A stretch of 24,972 nucleotides of DNA from contig JAISYB010000084.1 in NCBI GenBank assembly GCA_031270215.1, positions 1-24,972 of the forward strand. Reading direction: 5' to 3'. How positions within the stretch are numbered: the stretch's first letter is position 1; every line of letters starts with the position of its first letter. The notes below the pieces were generated by a model that did not search any database, was not told the origin of the DNA, and saw only the letters and a list, made by a program, of their open reading frames with translations. The stretch is from Streptococcaceae bacterium. GTDB lineage: Bacteria > Bacillota > Bacilli > Lactobacillales > Streptococcaceae. The position numbers were made by a program, and so were the translations under genes. Positions 1 to 5,896 of the stretch are shown here, piece after piece.

Positions 1-744
1 AATAAAGCATTAATTATTAAATCCGCTGCTTTGACAGGTGTTGAGAGTGGCACAAGTGATTCTACTAGTGCAGTCAGCATCCCATTCCTATCAGAAACAG
101 CTGTGGGTGCCTTACCTGCTGGTGCTGCTCAACGTGGTTATTACTACTTTGATAGCGACGGTTCAAACGGTTATCAGGATAGTGGGGCAGCGAGTTATTC
201 AGGTGATAGCGACCCTAAATACAAATACGGACTCAAGGGGGCAATCGACTATTACTATAACCATAGCTTAAAAGCTTATGAGAATAGTATCTTAGCGGTT
301 GATTTACACGATCCAGATTTTGATACCTTTAAAGCAGGTTTCAACCCCGAAACGGGTAACAAGGATACTTATAATACTTGGGAAGGCGCTGCTTTTACTG
401 GTTATTATAAGGACATTCACTTTGCGACCACGTATAGTAGTGGTGGCACTAAACAAGCGTTTGCTTTAAGCTATGGTGATCTTAATAGGTCAATAGACTC
501 AAGTGAAGAAATAACGTTAATTGATGGTTCTGGGTTGAGTTTTAATACCTCTTACTCTAAATTGTTAGATTTCTCAGGAGGCGATGGCTCTGTCATGGAT
601 ATCTTCTGGCTTCGGTCGGCGGGTATGGAATTTGCTTCAGCGGGCACTGTCTATAATGGCATTTACAGCAGTGTTCCTGTCTTTATGAACGCAGACGAAT
701 TCCCCACTCGCATTCGCCCTGCTTTGTGGGTTAAGTTAAACTAG
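1..744 (+). CDS. Partial surface or secreted protein, C-terminal part, DUF6273-like
   Basis: The reading frame is open to the left edge of the window, so the gene starts upstream and only about 247 C-terminal residues are visible. The sequence is rich in Gly, Ser, Tyr and Asp, has no membrane segment, and ends at a TAG without an LPxTG anchor or a WxL-type end. The last 60 residues carry the pattern FWLRSAG, then a variable stretch, then RIRPALWVKLN. This matches the usual C-terminal signature of DUF6273-type domains (WWLRSP...VRPAL), which often close large extracellular proteins with Ig-like or repeat modules. I infer export and a surface role; ligand and function are unknown. A hairpin at 862-912 could end its transcript. 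Confidence 0.6.
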   Translation, partial: NKALIIKSAALTGVESGTSDSTSAVSIPFLSETAVGALPAGAAQRGYYYFDSDGSNGYQDSGAASYSGDSDPKYKYGLKGAIDYYYNHSLKAYENSILAVDLHDPDFDTFKAGFNPETGNKDTYNTWEGAAFTGYYKDIHFATTYSSGGTKQAFALSYGDLNRSIDSSEEITLIDGSGLSFNTSYSKLLDFSGGDGSVMDIFWLRSAGMEFASAGTVYNGIYSSVPVFMNADEFPTRIRPALWVKLN

Positions 745-861
745 TGTGCTAAACACGTTTGGTCGAAAAGTGGGTATCATCTAAAATGTGCCAAATTATT
801 GTCAAACTTCGTTTGAGTATTGTCGCACTTGTTCGCTTCACTCACACAATAATTTGTTACA

Positions 862-912
862 AAAACACACGCTTCACTGGAAAGGTTTGCCTTCCAGTGA
901 AGCGTGTGTTTT
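862..912. terminator. 20-bp perfect hairpin, possible bidirectional terminator
   Basis: Positions 862-881 and 893-912 are perfect inverse complements of 20 bases around an 11-base loop. The outer ends are AAAA on the left and TTTT on the right, so either strand would give a GC-containing stem followed by U residues. It lies about 120 bases after the surface-protein stop codon and is the best terminator candidate for that gene. The arms are longer than most simple terminators, so a transposon end is also possible. Confidence 0.5.
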
Positions 913-1045
913 AGCTGAGCTATTGAAAGAAATTAATCGGCTCGGGAGAGTTTATCAAGCTCATAAAGCTAGATTGTCTAAAAATAGTAAAGCGTACTTT
1001 GTCTGTCTCTCCTTAACACCCAAGCAGGTAATCTGAAAAAAACTC

Positions 1046-1155
1046 TGACCCAAAAGTCTAAAATTCACTAATTATGAAATAGAAAAGCCGCATGAAATCA
1101 ACATTTCCACAAATGAATTTCATACGTTTTTTCTATTTTCAAGACTTTTGGGTCA
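1046..1155. repeat. Nested palindrome, MITE-like
   Basis: The outer arms GACCCAAAAGTCT (1047-1059) and AGACTTTTGGGTC (1142-1154) are perfect inverse complements, extended by one more T-A pair. Inside them, 1077-1098 and 1117-1138 form a second pair of 22-base arms matching at 19 of 22 positions, around an 18-base loop. The whole could fold into one long cruciform or RNA hairpin of about 110 bases. It carries no ORF. Size and structure fit a miniature inverted-repeat element, or a strong terminator for the minus-strand gene that ends at 1163. Confidence 0.55.
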
Positions 1156-1162
1156 AACTCTT

Positions 1163-1465
1163 TTAAATAACAGCCAGCTGTGTAATCTGGTCAACAAGGG
1201 ATACTTTCAATTGACTCTCTTCGGATAGAGGTGTTGCGTCACGATGATAGTAAGCCTTCCATTCAGCTTCGTTTTCAAAAAACGGCTGCGTACCTTGATT
1301 TAATTCGCGGATAATCTTTGATTTTTCCATTTGGAAGTATAGAAAGCCGGATACTAATAATCCAACTGCACCAATCGTTGCGAACAAGCCAATTAGTAAG
1401 CCGAATGCGGCAATATTTAAAGCTGTTAAAATCATACTTGAAACGATAATAATTAAATTTTTCAT
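1163..1465 (-). CDS. Small membrane protein of unknown function, divergent from a LexA-like repressor
   Basis: A 100-residue protein. Residues about 3-45 are strongly hydrophobic and could form one long or two short membrane helices (LIIIVSSMILTALNIAAFGLLIG and the stretch ending VSGFLYFQM). The rest is a soluble tail with a charged region and a Glu/Trp/Tyr-rich segment (FENEAEWKAYYHRD). The ATG has a good ribosome binding site, AGAGAGG, about 7 bases upstream. I do not recognise the family. It is transcribed divergently from the repressor at 1614, and an operator-like palindrome lies between its -35 and -10. I infer repression by that protein and possible induction by DNA damage. Such small SOS-controlled membrane proteins are often division inhibitors or toxins, but nothing in the sequence proves this. 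Confidence 0.75.
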   Translation of the reverse strand: MKNLIIIVSSMILTALNIAAFGLLIGLFATIGAVGLLVSGFLYFQMEKSKIIRELNQGTQPFFENEAEWKAYYHRDATPLSEESQLKVSLVDQITQLAVI

Positions 1466-1499
1466 CAGTCAAACCTCTCTTTTAAATTACTATATTGTC

Positions 1500-1528
1500 A
1501 TTATACAATTCAATTTCATTGAAATCAA
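1500..1528 (-). promoter_or_regulatory. Promoter of the small membrane protein gene
   Basis: Read on the minus strand, TTGATT (1523-1528) and TATAAT (1500-1505) are separated by 17 bases. The palindrome at 1511-1525 lies in the spacer and overlaps the -35 box. Confidence 0.7.
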
Positions 1529-1553
1529 GTTTTTCTTTCAATTTTATTGAAAT
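1511..1553. promoter_or_regulatory. Twin operators between divergent promoters
   Basis: Two near-identical 15-base boxes occur 28 bases apart: CAATTTCATTGAAAT (1511-1525) and CAATTTTATTGAAAT (1539-1553). Each holds a dyad, ATTTCA-T-TGAAAT, perfect in the first and with one mismatch in the second. The first lies inside the minus-strand promoter and the second between the -35 region and -10 of the plus-strand promoter. This is the expected layout for a dimeric HTH repressor that controls itself and its divergent neighbour. The binding protein, inferred to be the product of 1614-2384, is not shown directly. Confidence 0.65.
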
Positions 1554-1563
1554 ATGCTATAAT
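1535..1563 (+). promoter_or_regulatory. Promoter of the LexA-like repressor gene
   Basis: An extended -10 is present: TG at 1555-1556, then TATAAT at 1558-1563. The -35 at the expected 17-base spacing (CTTTCA, 1535-1540) is weak. The second operator box (1539-1553) fills the spacer. Confidence 0.6.
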
Positions 1564-1613
1564 GAGGTAAGAAAATCAAGGGATTATTGAAAATTTAGAA
1601 GAGAAGGTGCGAG

Positions 1614-2384
1614 ATGTCGGCAAACTTTTTTGGTAAAAACTTAAAATATTTGCGAAAGAAAAACAAGCTGGAGCAGCGTGGTATTGCTGATTTATTAGGT
1701 AAAAAAAGCGTTGGGACAATCAGTTATTGGGAGCAAGGGAAATCAGAGCCTAAGCATGAGATTTTAAACTTTTTAGCTGATTATTTCGATGTTTCAGTTA
1801 ATGATTTACTAAATACGGACTTAAGTAATAAAAAAAGAACCGTTAATATTGGCGAATTGTTTAGAAAATTAACCAAGGCAAATAAATTAAAGGCAACTGC
1901 TTATATTCAGCAGCTTTTGCAGCTGCAAGAAAGAGCGGTTGATGAATTGGCACAGCGTAGGGAATCAACTGCTCGCTTTAAAATTCCGGTCTATCAACAT
2001 ATTGCGGCAGGTCTTGGTTGGGGCAAGGAACAAATTGATGGGGCAGTAGATTATTTCTACATTGATGAAGAACCACCCGAGTTTGATTTTGCCATGATTG
2101 TTGAAGGAAATTCAATGACACCTGAGTTTCAAGACGGTGATATTGCTCTGTTTAAGCAGGCAAACCAAGCTGATGATGGCATGATTTGTGCTGTGGATTA
2201 TCAGCAGCATAATTACTTGAAAAAAGTTTACCAAAATCATCAGGAAACGCGTTTAGTATCGCTTAATCCTGAATATGCTGATATTGTTATTCCGGTACCA
2301 GAGTACGATGATGTCAGCTATGATGAAATTCCATATGTGATTGGAAGAGTGATTGCCAGCTTTAAGACCGTAGATAATGTATAA
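1614..2384 (+). CDS. LexA-like self-cleaving transcriptional repressor (XRE HTH plus S24 peptidase domain), HdiR-like
   Basis: A 256-residue protein. Residues about 7-66 form an XRE/cI-type helix-turn-helix (IADLLG...VGTISYWEQGKSEP). Residues about 123-250 form an S24 (LexA/UmuD) peptidase domain. The Ala-Gly cleavage site is at A132-G133, the nucleophile is Ser167 in GNSM, and the general base is Lys203 in YLKKV. The distances (35 from Ala to Ser, 36 from Ser to Lys) agree with LexA (A84, S119, K156). The build matches phage-type repressors and the Lactococcus regulator HdiR, which is inactivated by RecA-stimulated self-cleavage after DNA damage. No phage genes lie nearby, which favours a chromosomal stress regulator. 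The twin operators upstream suggest autoregulation and control of the divergent membrane protein. Its ATG follows the binding site GAGAAGG. Confidence 0.9.
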   Translation: MSANFFGKNLKYLRKKNKLEQRGIADLLGKKSVGTISYWEQGKSEPKHEILNFLADYFDVSVNDLLNTDLSNKKRTVNIGELFRKLTKANKLKATAYIQQLLQLQERAVDELAQRRESTARFKIPVYQHIAAGLGWGKEQIDGAVDYFYIDEEPPEFDFAMIVEGNSMTPEFQDGDIALFKQANQADDGMICAVDYQQHNYLKKVYQNHQETRLVSLNPEYADIVIPVPEYDDVSYDEIPYVIGRVIASFKTVDNV

Positions 2385-2413
2385 TAGTAATAGATTTGGA
2401 AGAGGGATAAACT

Positions 2414-2698
2414 GTGAGTATCGTTGAAATTAGAGATGACATTGACCAAATAGACCGAGAATTAGTGAAATTATTAGAGCGCCGAATGGATGCAGTCGCC
2501 AAGGTGGCGCAATATAAGAAAGAAACCGGAAAGCCTGTCTTTGATAAAACACGTGAACGCGAAGTGCTGGCGCAAATTGCGTCATTAGTTAGTAATAAAG
2601 CATATGAAGCGACGATTGTTGCGACCTTTTGTGATGTGTTAGCCAACTCTCGTGAATATCAAAAGCTGCAATTGGCAAATTCAGAAAATCAAGGATAA
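2414..2698 (+). CDS. aroQ: Chorismate mutase, AroQ type
   Basis: A 94-residue all-helical protein of monofunctional AroQ size. It converts chorismate to prephenate, the first step towards phenylalanine and tyrosine, in the cytoplasm. The N-terminal helix has the family pattern: IRDDIDQIDRELVKLLERRM, then VAQYKKETGKPVFDKTRE. This supplies the expected Arg and Lys of the active site (R7, R24 region, K36-K40 region) and the later Arg/Glu. The start is GTG, about 7 bases after GAAGAGGG. It begins 29 bases after the repressor stop with no clear terminator between, so read-through from that promoter is possible; no other shikimate-pathway gene is in view. Confidence 0.88.
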   Translation: MSIVEIRDDIDQIDRELVKLLERRMDAVAKVAQYKKETGKPVFDKTREREVLAQIASLVSNKAYEATIVATFCDVLANSREYQKLQLANSENQG

Positions 2699-2712
2699 AG
2701 TTAGATGTTTCT

Positions 2713-2742
2713 TTGGTGGCAATCATTACTTCGTGGTATAAT
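2713..2742 (+). promoter_or_regulatory. Promoter of the DUF59 gene
   Basis: An extended -10 (TG at 2734-2735, TATAAT at 2737-2742) lies 18 bases after a weak -35, TTGGTG (2713-2718). Confidence 0.55.
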
Positions 2743-2789
2743 GAGCTTATAGCTTGAAATATCGAACTGTTTGAAAAGGAGCAAGGACA

Positions 2790-3095
2790 ATGAGTACACA
2801 AGAAGTGGTTAATCAAATTTTGAACACAGTTATTGACACTTGTACGCGTCTAAGTATTGTTGATATGGGATTGATTGAAGCTGTGGCAGTTGATGATGCG
2901 GCTCAAACGATTGAAATCAGCATTAGACCGACGACGCCATTTTGTTTGTTTTTATCAGGAATTGAAACGGAAATTCAAACATTAATTGCCAATAACTCGC
3001 AGGTTTCAGGATATTCAGTCCAGTTTCTGGATTGCACGGAGCCTTGGGCGGTAGAGAAGATGAGTGAGGCAGCAAGAGCCACGCTTCACGTATAA
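2790..3095 (+). CDS. DUF59/MIP18-family iron-sulfur assembly factor (PaaD/SufT-like)
   Basis: A 101-residue protein with the DUF59 fold signature. LSIVDMGLIEAVAVDD matches the N-terminal strand region, Cys52 sits in TPFC (equivalent to the conserved TPGC cysteine), and the C-terminal EPWAVEKMSEAAR matches the family PPW...MSEEAR motif. Family members help mature or deliver Fe-S clusters. Here the segment after Cys52 is LFLSGI rather than the usual CPL..., so it belongs to a divergent, shorter branch. AAGGAG lies about 9 bases before the ATG. It stands alone between its own promoter and a terminator; no suf genes are in the window. Confidence 0.75.
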   Translation: MSTQEVVNQILNTVIDTCTRLSIVDMGLIEAVAVDDAAQTIEISIRPTTPFCLFLSGIETEIQTLIANNSQVSGYSVQFLDCTEPWAVEKMSEAARATLHV

Positions 3096-3105
3096 GGCGA
3101 AAACG

Positions 3106-3131
3106 AAACCTCGTTCATCCGAGGTTTTTTT
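3106..3131 (+). terminator. Rho-independent terminator after the DUF59 gene
   Basis: AAACCTCG (3106-3113) pairs with CGAGGTTT (3120-3127) around a 6-base loop and is followed by a run of T to 3131. Confidence 0.85.
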
Positions 3132-3140
3132 GTTGCGCAT

Positions 3141-3217
3141 ATAGTAAACTATTTTTAAAACAAAAAGTTTACTATAAATCGTCAATTTGGTAAACTATGT
3201 ATACAAAGGAGGTTTAC
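3141..3217 (+). promoter_or_regulatory. Two BirA-like palindromes in front of bioY
   Basis: ATAGTAAAC (3141-3149) and GTTTACTAT (3167-3175) form a perfect 9-base inverted repeat with a 17-base spacer. A second pair, GTAAAC (3190-3195) and GTTTAC (3212-3217), has a 16-base spacer and overlaps the ribosome binding site and start codon. Biotin-repressor operators have the same half-sites (GTAAAC...GTTTAC) with a slightly longer spacer in E. coli. Since the next gene is bioY, I infer a biotin-responsive operator; the regulator gene is not in the window. I could not place a convincing promoter. Confidence 0.6.
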
Positions 3218-3218
3218 T

Positions 3219-3761
3219 ATGTCAAATGATTCATTTGATCTTCGCCGTTTAACGCGAATTGCTTTGATTGTTGCAGTAATTATTCTATTAGGTTTATTTC
3301 CGCCGATTACTCTTGGGATTATTCCAGTGCCAATTGTTTTGCAAAATCTCGGAATTTTACTTGCCGGACTTTTGCTAGGGAAAAAGGATGGCGTATTTGC
3401 TGTTTTGCTCTTCTATCTTTTGGTTGCATTTGGCTTGCCGTTACTTGCTGGCGGTCGTGGTGGTATTGCCGTCTTCGGACAGATGACCGCAGGTTTCTTG
3501 CTTGGCTATCTGATTGCGGCGTTTGTCATTGGTTTTGTAGTTGAAAAATTGCCTTTGAATAATCAATTAATTGCAGCACTTATTGCTACTTTAATCGGTG
3601 TTTTGATTATTGATGTACTTGGGGGAATTTATCTTGGTGTATATTTAAAGCAATCCGTTATCAAAGCGTTGATTTCGGCAACAGTTTATTTGCCGGGAGA
3701 TATTTTAAAAGCTATTGTGGCAAGTATTGTTTATCGTTCAATGCCGCAGAGCTTGCGATAA
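3219..3761 (+). CDS. bioY: Biotin ECF transporter substrate-binding subunit BioY
   Basis: A 180-residue integral membrane protein with about six hydrophobic helices. The family features are present: PVPIVLQNLGILLAGLLLG near residue 40, a Gly-rich loop before FGQMTAGFLLGY around residue 85-97, and YLPGDILKAIVA near the C-terminus. BioY captures biotin with high affinity and works with the shared EcfA-EcfA'-EcfT energising module, which is not encoded here. The ATG follows AAGGAGG at 3206-3212. The gene is monocistronic between two terminators. The BirA-like repeats directly upstream support a biotin-regulated uptake gene. Confidence 0.92.
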   Translation: MSNDSFDLRRLTRIALIVAVIILLGLFPPITLGIIPVPIVLQNLGILLAGLLLGKKDGVFAVLLFYLLVAFGLPLLAGGRGGIAVFGQMTAGFLLGYLIAAFVIGFVVEKLPLNNQLIAALIATLIGVLIIDVLGGIYLGVYLKQSVIKALISATVYLPGDILKAIVASIVYRSMPQSLR

Positions 3762-3774
3762 TTAGACTCGCTTT

Positions 3775-3806
3775 CCTTATCGTTGTTTTTAGCGATAAGG
3801 TTTTTT
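3775..3806 (+). terminator. Terminator after bioY
   Basis: CCTTATCG (3775-3782) pairs with CGATAAGG (3793-3800) around a 10-base loop, followed by six T (3801-3806). Confidence 0.85.
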
Positions 3807-3859
3807 GATTTGCGCCAAGTATGTGATTATTGATGTGCTTTGCAATTGATGTAGCTTAA

Positions 3860-4057
3860 TTAATCCTCTAAAATCTTTTCGCCAAAGCGCTTGTTTGCAA
3901 ATAGAAGATATTGTTGATTAGAAAATATCAAACTTGCGTAGGGAAAAAAGTGTTTGGAATGTATAGCCCAGAGTTCTTCTTGCCTAAAATCTGAATAAAC
4001 GGCGGCTCGGTCATAGTTTCCTATACCGCTTGCCACCGCTTCAGTTATTTGATTGTT
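3860..4057 (-). other. Protein-like open frame directly after the serS stop, in the same frame
   Basis: On the minus strand the serS stop TAA (4058-4060) is followed in the same frame by 65 sense codons and then TAA (3860-3862). The translation looks like real protein (for example YSDFRQEELWAIHSKHFFPY and LLFANKRFGEKILED) rather than noise. The only candidate start is a GTG at 4034-4036, giving 58 residues, and it has no ribosome binding site. I recognise no family. It could be a relic of a gene whose start was lost, or a stop-codon read-through extension of SerS. SerS itself has full family length without it. Confidence 0.35.
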
Positions 4058-5326
4058 TTAGTCGATTTTTTCTATGCCATTCATATAAGGAATGAGTACA
4101 TCTGGAATATTGACGGTTCCGTCAGCATTTTGGTAGTTTTCTAGAATTGCAGCAACAGTGCGTCCAACAGCAAGTCCAGAACCGTTTAAAGTATGTACCA
4201 GTTCAGTTTTGCCGTCGGCATTACGATAACGAATACCGGCACGTCTTGCTTGGAAGTCCTCGGTGTTTGAGCAGCTTGAAATCTCACGATAAGTATTCTG
4301 AGCAGGAATCCAGACTTCTAAATCATAAGTTTTGGCGGCTGAAAAGCCCATGTCCCCAGTTGATAGGGCAACAATGCGATAAGCTAAGTTCAGTTTTTGC
4401 AAGATATTTTCAGCATTTGCCGTCATCTTCTCAAGCTCATCGTAGCTAGTTTCTTGGGTTGTAAACTTGACCATCTCCACCTTGTGAAACTGATGAAGAC
4501 GAATTAAGCCGCGTGTGTCACGTCCGGCAGAGCCTGCCTCGCTGCGAAATGACGGACTAAGTGCAGTAAAGTAGATTGGTAATCTATTGACGTCTAGGAT
4601 TTCATTGCGATAGTAATTCGTCAAAGGGACTTCTGCTGTCGGGATTAAAGTATAATCGGAGTTTTCTAATTGAAAAACATCTTCTTTGAATTTTGGAAAC
4701 TGTCCTGTGCCATACATTGAGGCGCTATTAACCATATAGGGTGTAATCATTTCCGTATAGCCTTCCTTAGCATGCTCGTCAAGCATGAAGTTATAGACCG
4801 CTCGTTCAAGCCTTGCGCCAAGACCTTTGTAAAAAAGGAAGCGTGAGCCGGTAACCTTAGCGCCACGTTCAAAATCTAAAATATCCAAAGCTTCGCCAAT
4901 CTCCCAATGCGGTTTGGCTTCAAAATCGAATTTTGGCATCTTTCCTATGCGTCTGATTTCGACATTATCATCTTCGTCTTTACCAATCGGAACGCTCTCA
5001 TGTGGTAAGTTTGGTAAAATATTTGCCAGCTCGTTGAGTTGTTCATCAACCTCCGTTAATTTGTAATCAATTTCTTTGATTTCTTTTGATACTTGCTGCA
5101 TCGCTTTGATTTGCTTACTTACATCGTCTTTATTGCGTTTTAGCTGAGCAATTTCCTCTGAAACGGTATTTCTCTGCTGCTTTAAGCTTTCTGATTGAAT
5201 TAAAATTTTTCGTCTTTTTTCGTCTAAGTTCCTAAGGTCTGTAATAACTTCTGGCTTGATTCCTCGTGTTTCTAGCTTATTTGCCGTCTGTTCAAAATTC
5301 TGTCTAATTTGTTTGATGTCTAACAT
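4058..5326 (-). CDS. serS: Seryl-tRNA synthetase
   Basis: A 422-residue class II aminoacyl-tRNA synthetase that charges tRNA-Ser (and tRNA-Sec in hosts that have it) in the cytoplasm. Residues 1-105 form the N-terminal antiparallel coiled-coil arm (IRQNFEQTANKLETRG through LNELANILPN). Motif 2 is visible as FRSEAGSAGRDTRGLIRLHQF with TAEVPLTNYY before it, and motif 3 as LNGSGLAVGRTVAAILENYQ. EISSCSNTEDFQARR gives the conserved serine-binding region. The length is normal. The ATG has AGGAGGAAG upstream. Expression is inferred to depend on uncharged tRNA-Ser through the T-box leader at 5361-5640, with the promoter near 5700. Confidence 0.96.
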   Translation of the reverse strand: MLDIKQIRQNFEQTANKLETRGIKPEVITDLRNLDEKRRKILIQSESLKQQRNTVSEEIAQLKRNKDDVSKQIKAMQQVSKEIKEIDYKLTEVDEQLNELANILPNLPHESVPIGKDEDDNVEIRRIGKMPKFDFEAKPHWEIGEALDILDFERGAKVTGSRFLFYKGLGARLERAVYNFMLDEHAKEGYTEMITPYMVNSASMYGTGQFPKFKEDVFQLENSDYTLIPTAEVPLTNYYRNEILDVNRLPIYFTALSPSFRSEAGSAGRDTRGLIRLHQFHKVEMVKFTTQETSYDELEKMTANAENILQKLNLAYRIVALSTGDMGFSAAKTYDLEVWIPAQNTYREISSCSNTEDFQARRAGIRYRNADGKTELVHTLNGSGLAVGRTVAAILENYQNADGTVNIPDVLIPYMNGIEKID

Positions 5327-5360
5327 AACTTCCTCCTAGTTTTTGATAATGTAAAGATAT

Positions 5361-5400
5361 AAAAAGACACGCTCATCCCTATCAATAGGACGAATGTGTC
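5361..5400 (-). terminator. T-box attenuator terminator
   Basis: GACAC (5400-5396, minus strand) pairs with GTGTC (5370-5366). An inner CCTAT/ATAGG stem is present and five T follow (5365-5361). Its 5' arm directly follows the T-box sequence, as in classic T-box leaders. Confidence 0.8.
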
Positions 5401-5640
5401 TGTTCGCGGTGCACTTGCTATCACACATAAAGAACTGACAAACATAAGCCATTTCGCCAATACTGCGTTGTTTCTTTCGCCATTTTGATATCATTTTTAG
5501 CATTTTACTGTCAACATCAATTCTTCGCCTACTGGATTTTGGGCGACAAAGGTTGATTTTCAGCTTTACTTCGATAATACAACGTTTTTTCAATCGTTAT
5601 CATCTGCATAGAAAAATCAATCTACTCCCAACTCAGTACG
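5361..5640 (-). promoter_or_regulatory. T-box riboswitch leader of serS
   Basis: Read on the minus strand, Stem I is formed by TTGGG (5631-5627) with CCCAA (5543-5539) and TTGATTTTTC (5620-5611) with GAAAATCAA (5561-5553). The specifier loop lies between them: AGTAGA (5626-5621) opposite 5552-5544, whose only serine triplet is UCG (5546-5544, tentative). The T-box sequence is AAGTGCACCGCG (5416-5405) and the terminator is at 5400-5361. The consensus for serine would be GTGGCACCGCG, so one G of the tRNA-acceptor-binding UGGC seems to be missing. The C that would pair with the G73 discriminator of tRNA-Ser is kept. Uncharged tRNA-Ser is expected to favour the antiterminator and serS transcription. 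Confidence 0.82.
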
Positions 5641-5698
5641 AACATCTTGCCAATACGCATACTTGTCATAAACAACAAGCGAAAAACTGTTCCTTTTC

Positions 5699-5729
5699 AG
5701 TATACCATTTTTCTCTTGTTTTTTGTCAT
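5699..5729 (-). promoter_or_regulatory. Promoter of the serS leader
   Basis: On the minus strand ATGACA (5729-5724) and TATACT (5704-5699) are 19 bases apart, with TGG before the -10 (extended -10). The inferred transcript has a leader of about 365 bases before serS. Confidence 0.55.
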
Positions 5730-5755
5730 TTTTGATTGTTTCGGATAAAAGCAAA

Positions 5756-5878
5756 AAAGAGGCAGGGACATAAGTCTTTGCTTCCTGTTTAATGTTCGTG
5801 ATTCACGGGAGACAATGCAGCAACGACTAGGAAAATAGATAAATTTCTACGTCGTTAAACGCTGCTGTCCCACCTTCT
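5756..5878. repeat. Intergenic inverted-repeat element of the GAGGCAGGGACA type
   Basis: The left end AGAGGCAGGGACA (5758-5770) is an imperfect inverse complement of the right end TGTCCCACCTTCT (5866-5878), with two mismatches and one G-T pair. An inner stem, GCAGCAACGAC (5817-5827) with GTCGTTAAACGCTGC (5851-5865), is interrupted by a few bases. There is no ORF. Similar GAGGCTGGGACA-flanked elements of about 100-150 bases are, to my knowledge, common between genes in Lactobacillales. It may serve as a terminator or be a MITE-like element. Confidence 0.6.
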
Positions 5879-5896
5879 TCATCTAAAAATTTTATT

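Larger units (their letters stand above)
745..1162. other. Hairpin-rich gap without a convincing gene
   Basis: About 420 bases separate the surface-protein stop and the small membrane protein. The gap holds several inverted repeats: a pair at 792-802 and 846-856, a small CAAAC/GTTTG hairpin at 803-815, the 20-bp hairpin at 862-912 and a nested palindrome at 1046-1155. A GTG-started frame of 82 codons (788-1036) runs straight through the hairpins, has no good ribosome binding site and resembles nothing I know, so I do not call it a gene. The density of palindromes suggests remnants of a small mobile element. Confidence 0.5.

Noticed and set aside
788..1036. GTG-started frame of 82 codons
   Set aside because: It runs across several hairpins, lacks a ribosome binding site and has no recognisable domain; a second overlapping ATG frame at 786 is equally unconvincing.
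1614..2384. Prophage repressor with surrounding phage region
   Set aside because: The protein resembles phage repressors, but no integrase, Cro, replication or structural phage gene is nearby; the neighbours are metabolic genes.
5336..5735. Overlapping ORFs on both strands between serS and the repeat
   Set aside because: They lie entirely within the T-box leader and its promoter region, whose RNA structure explains the sequence.
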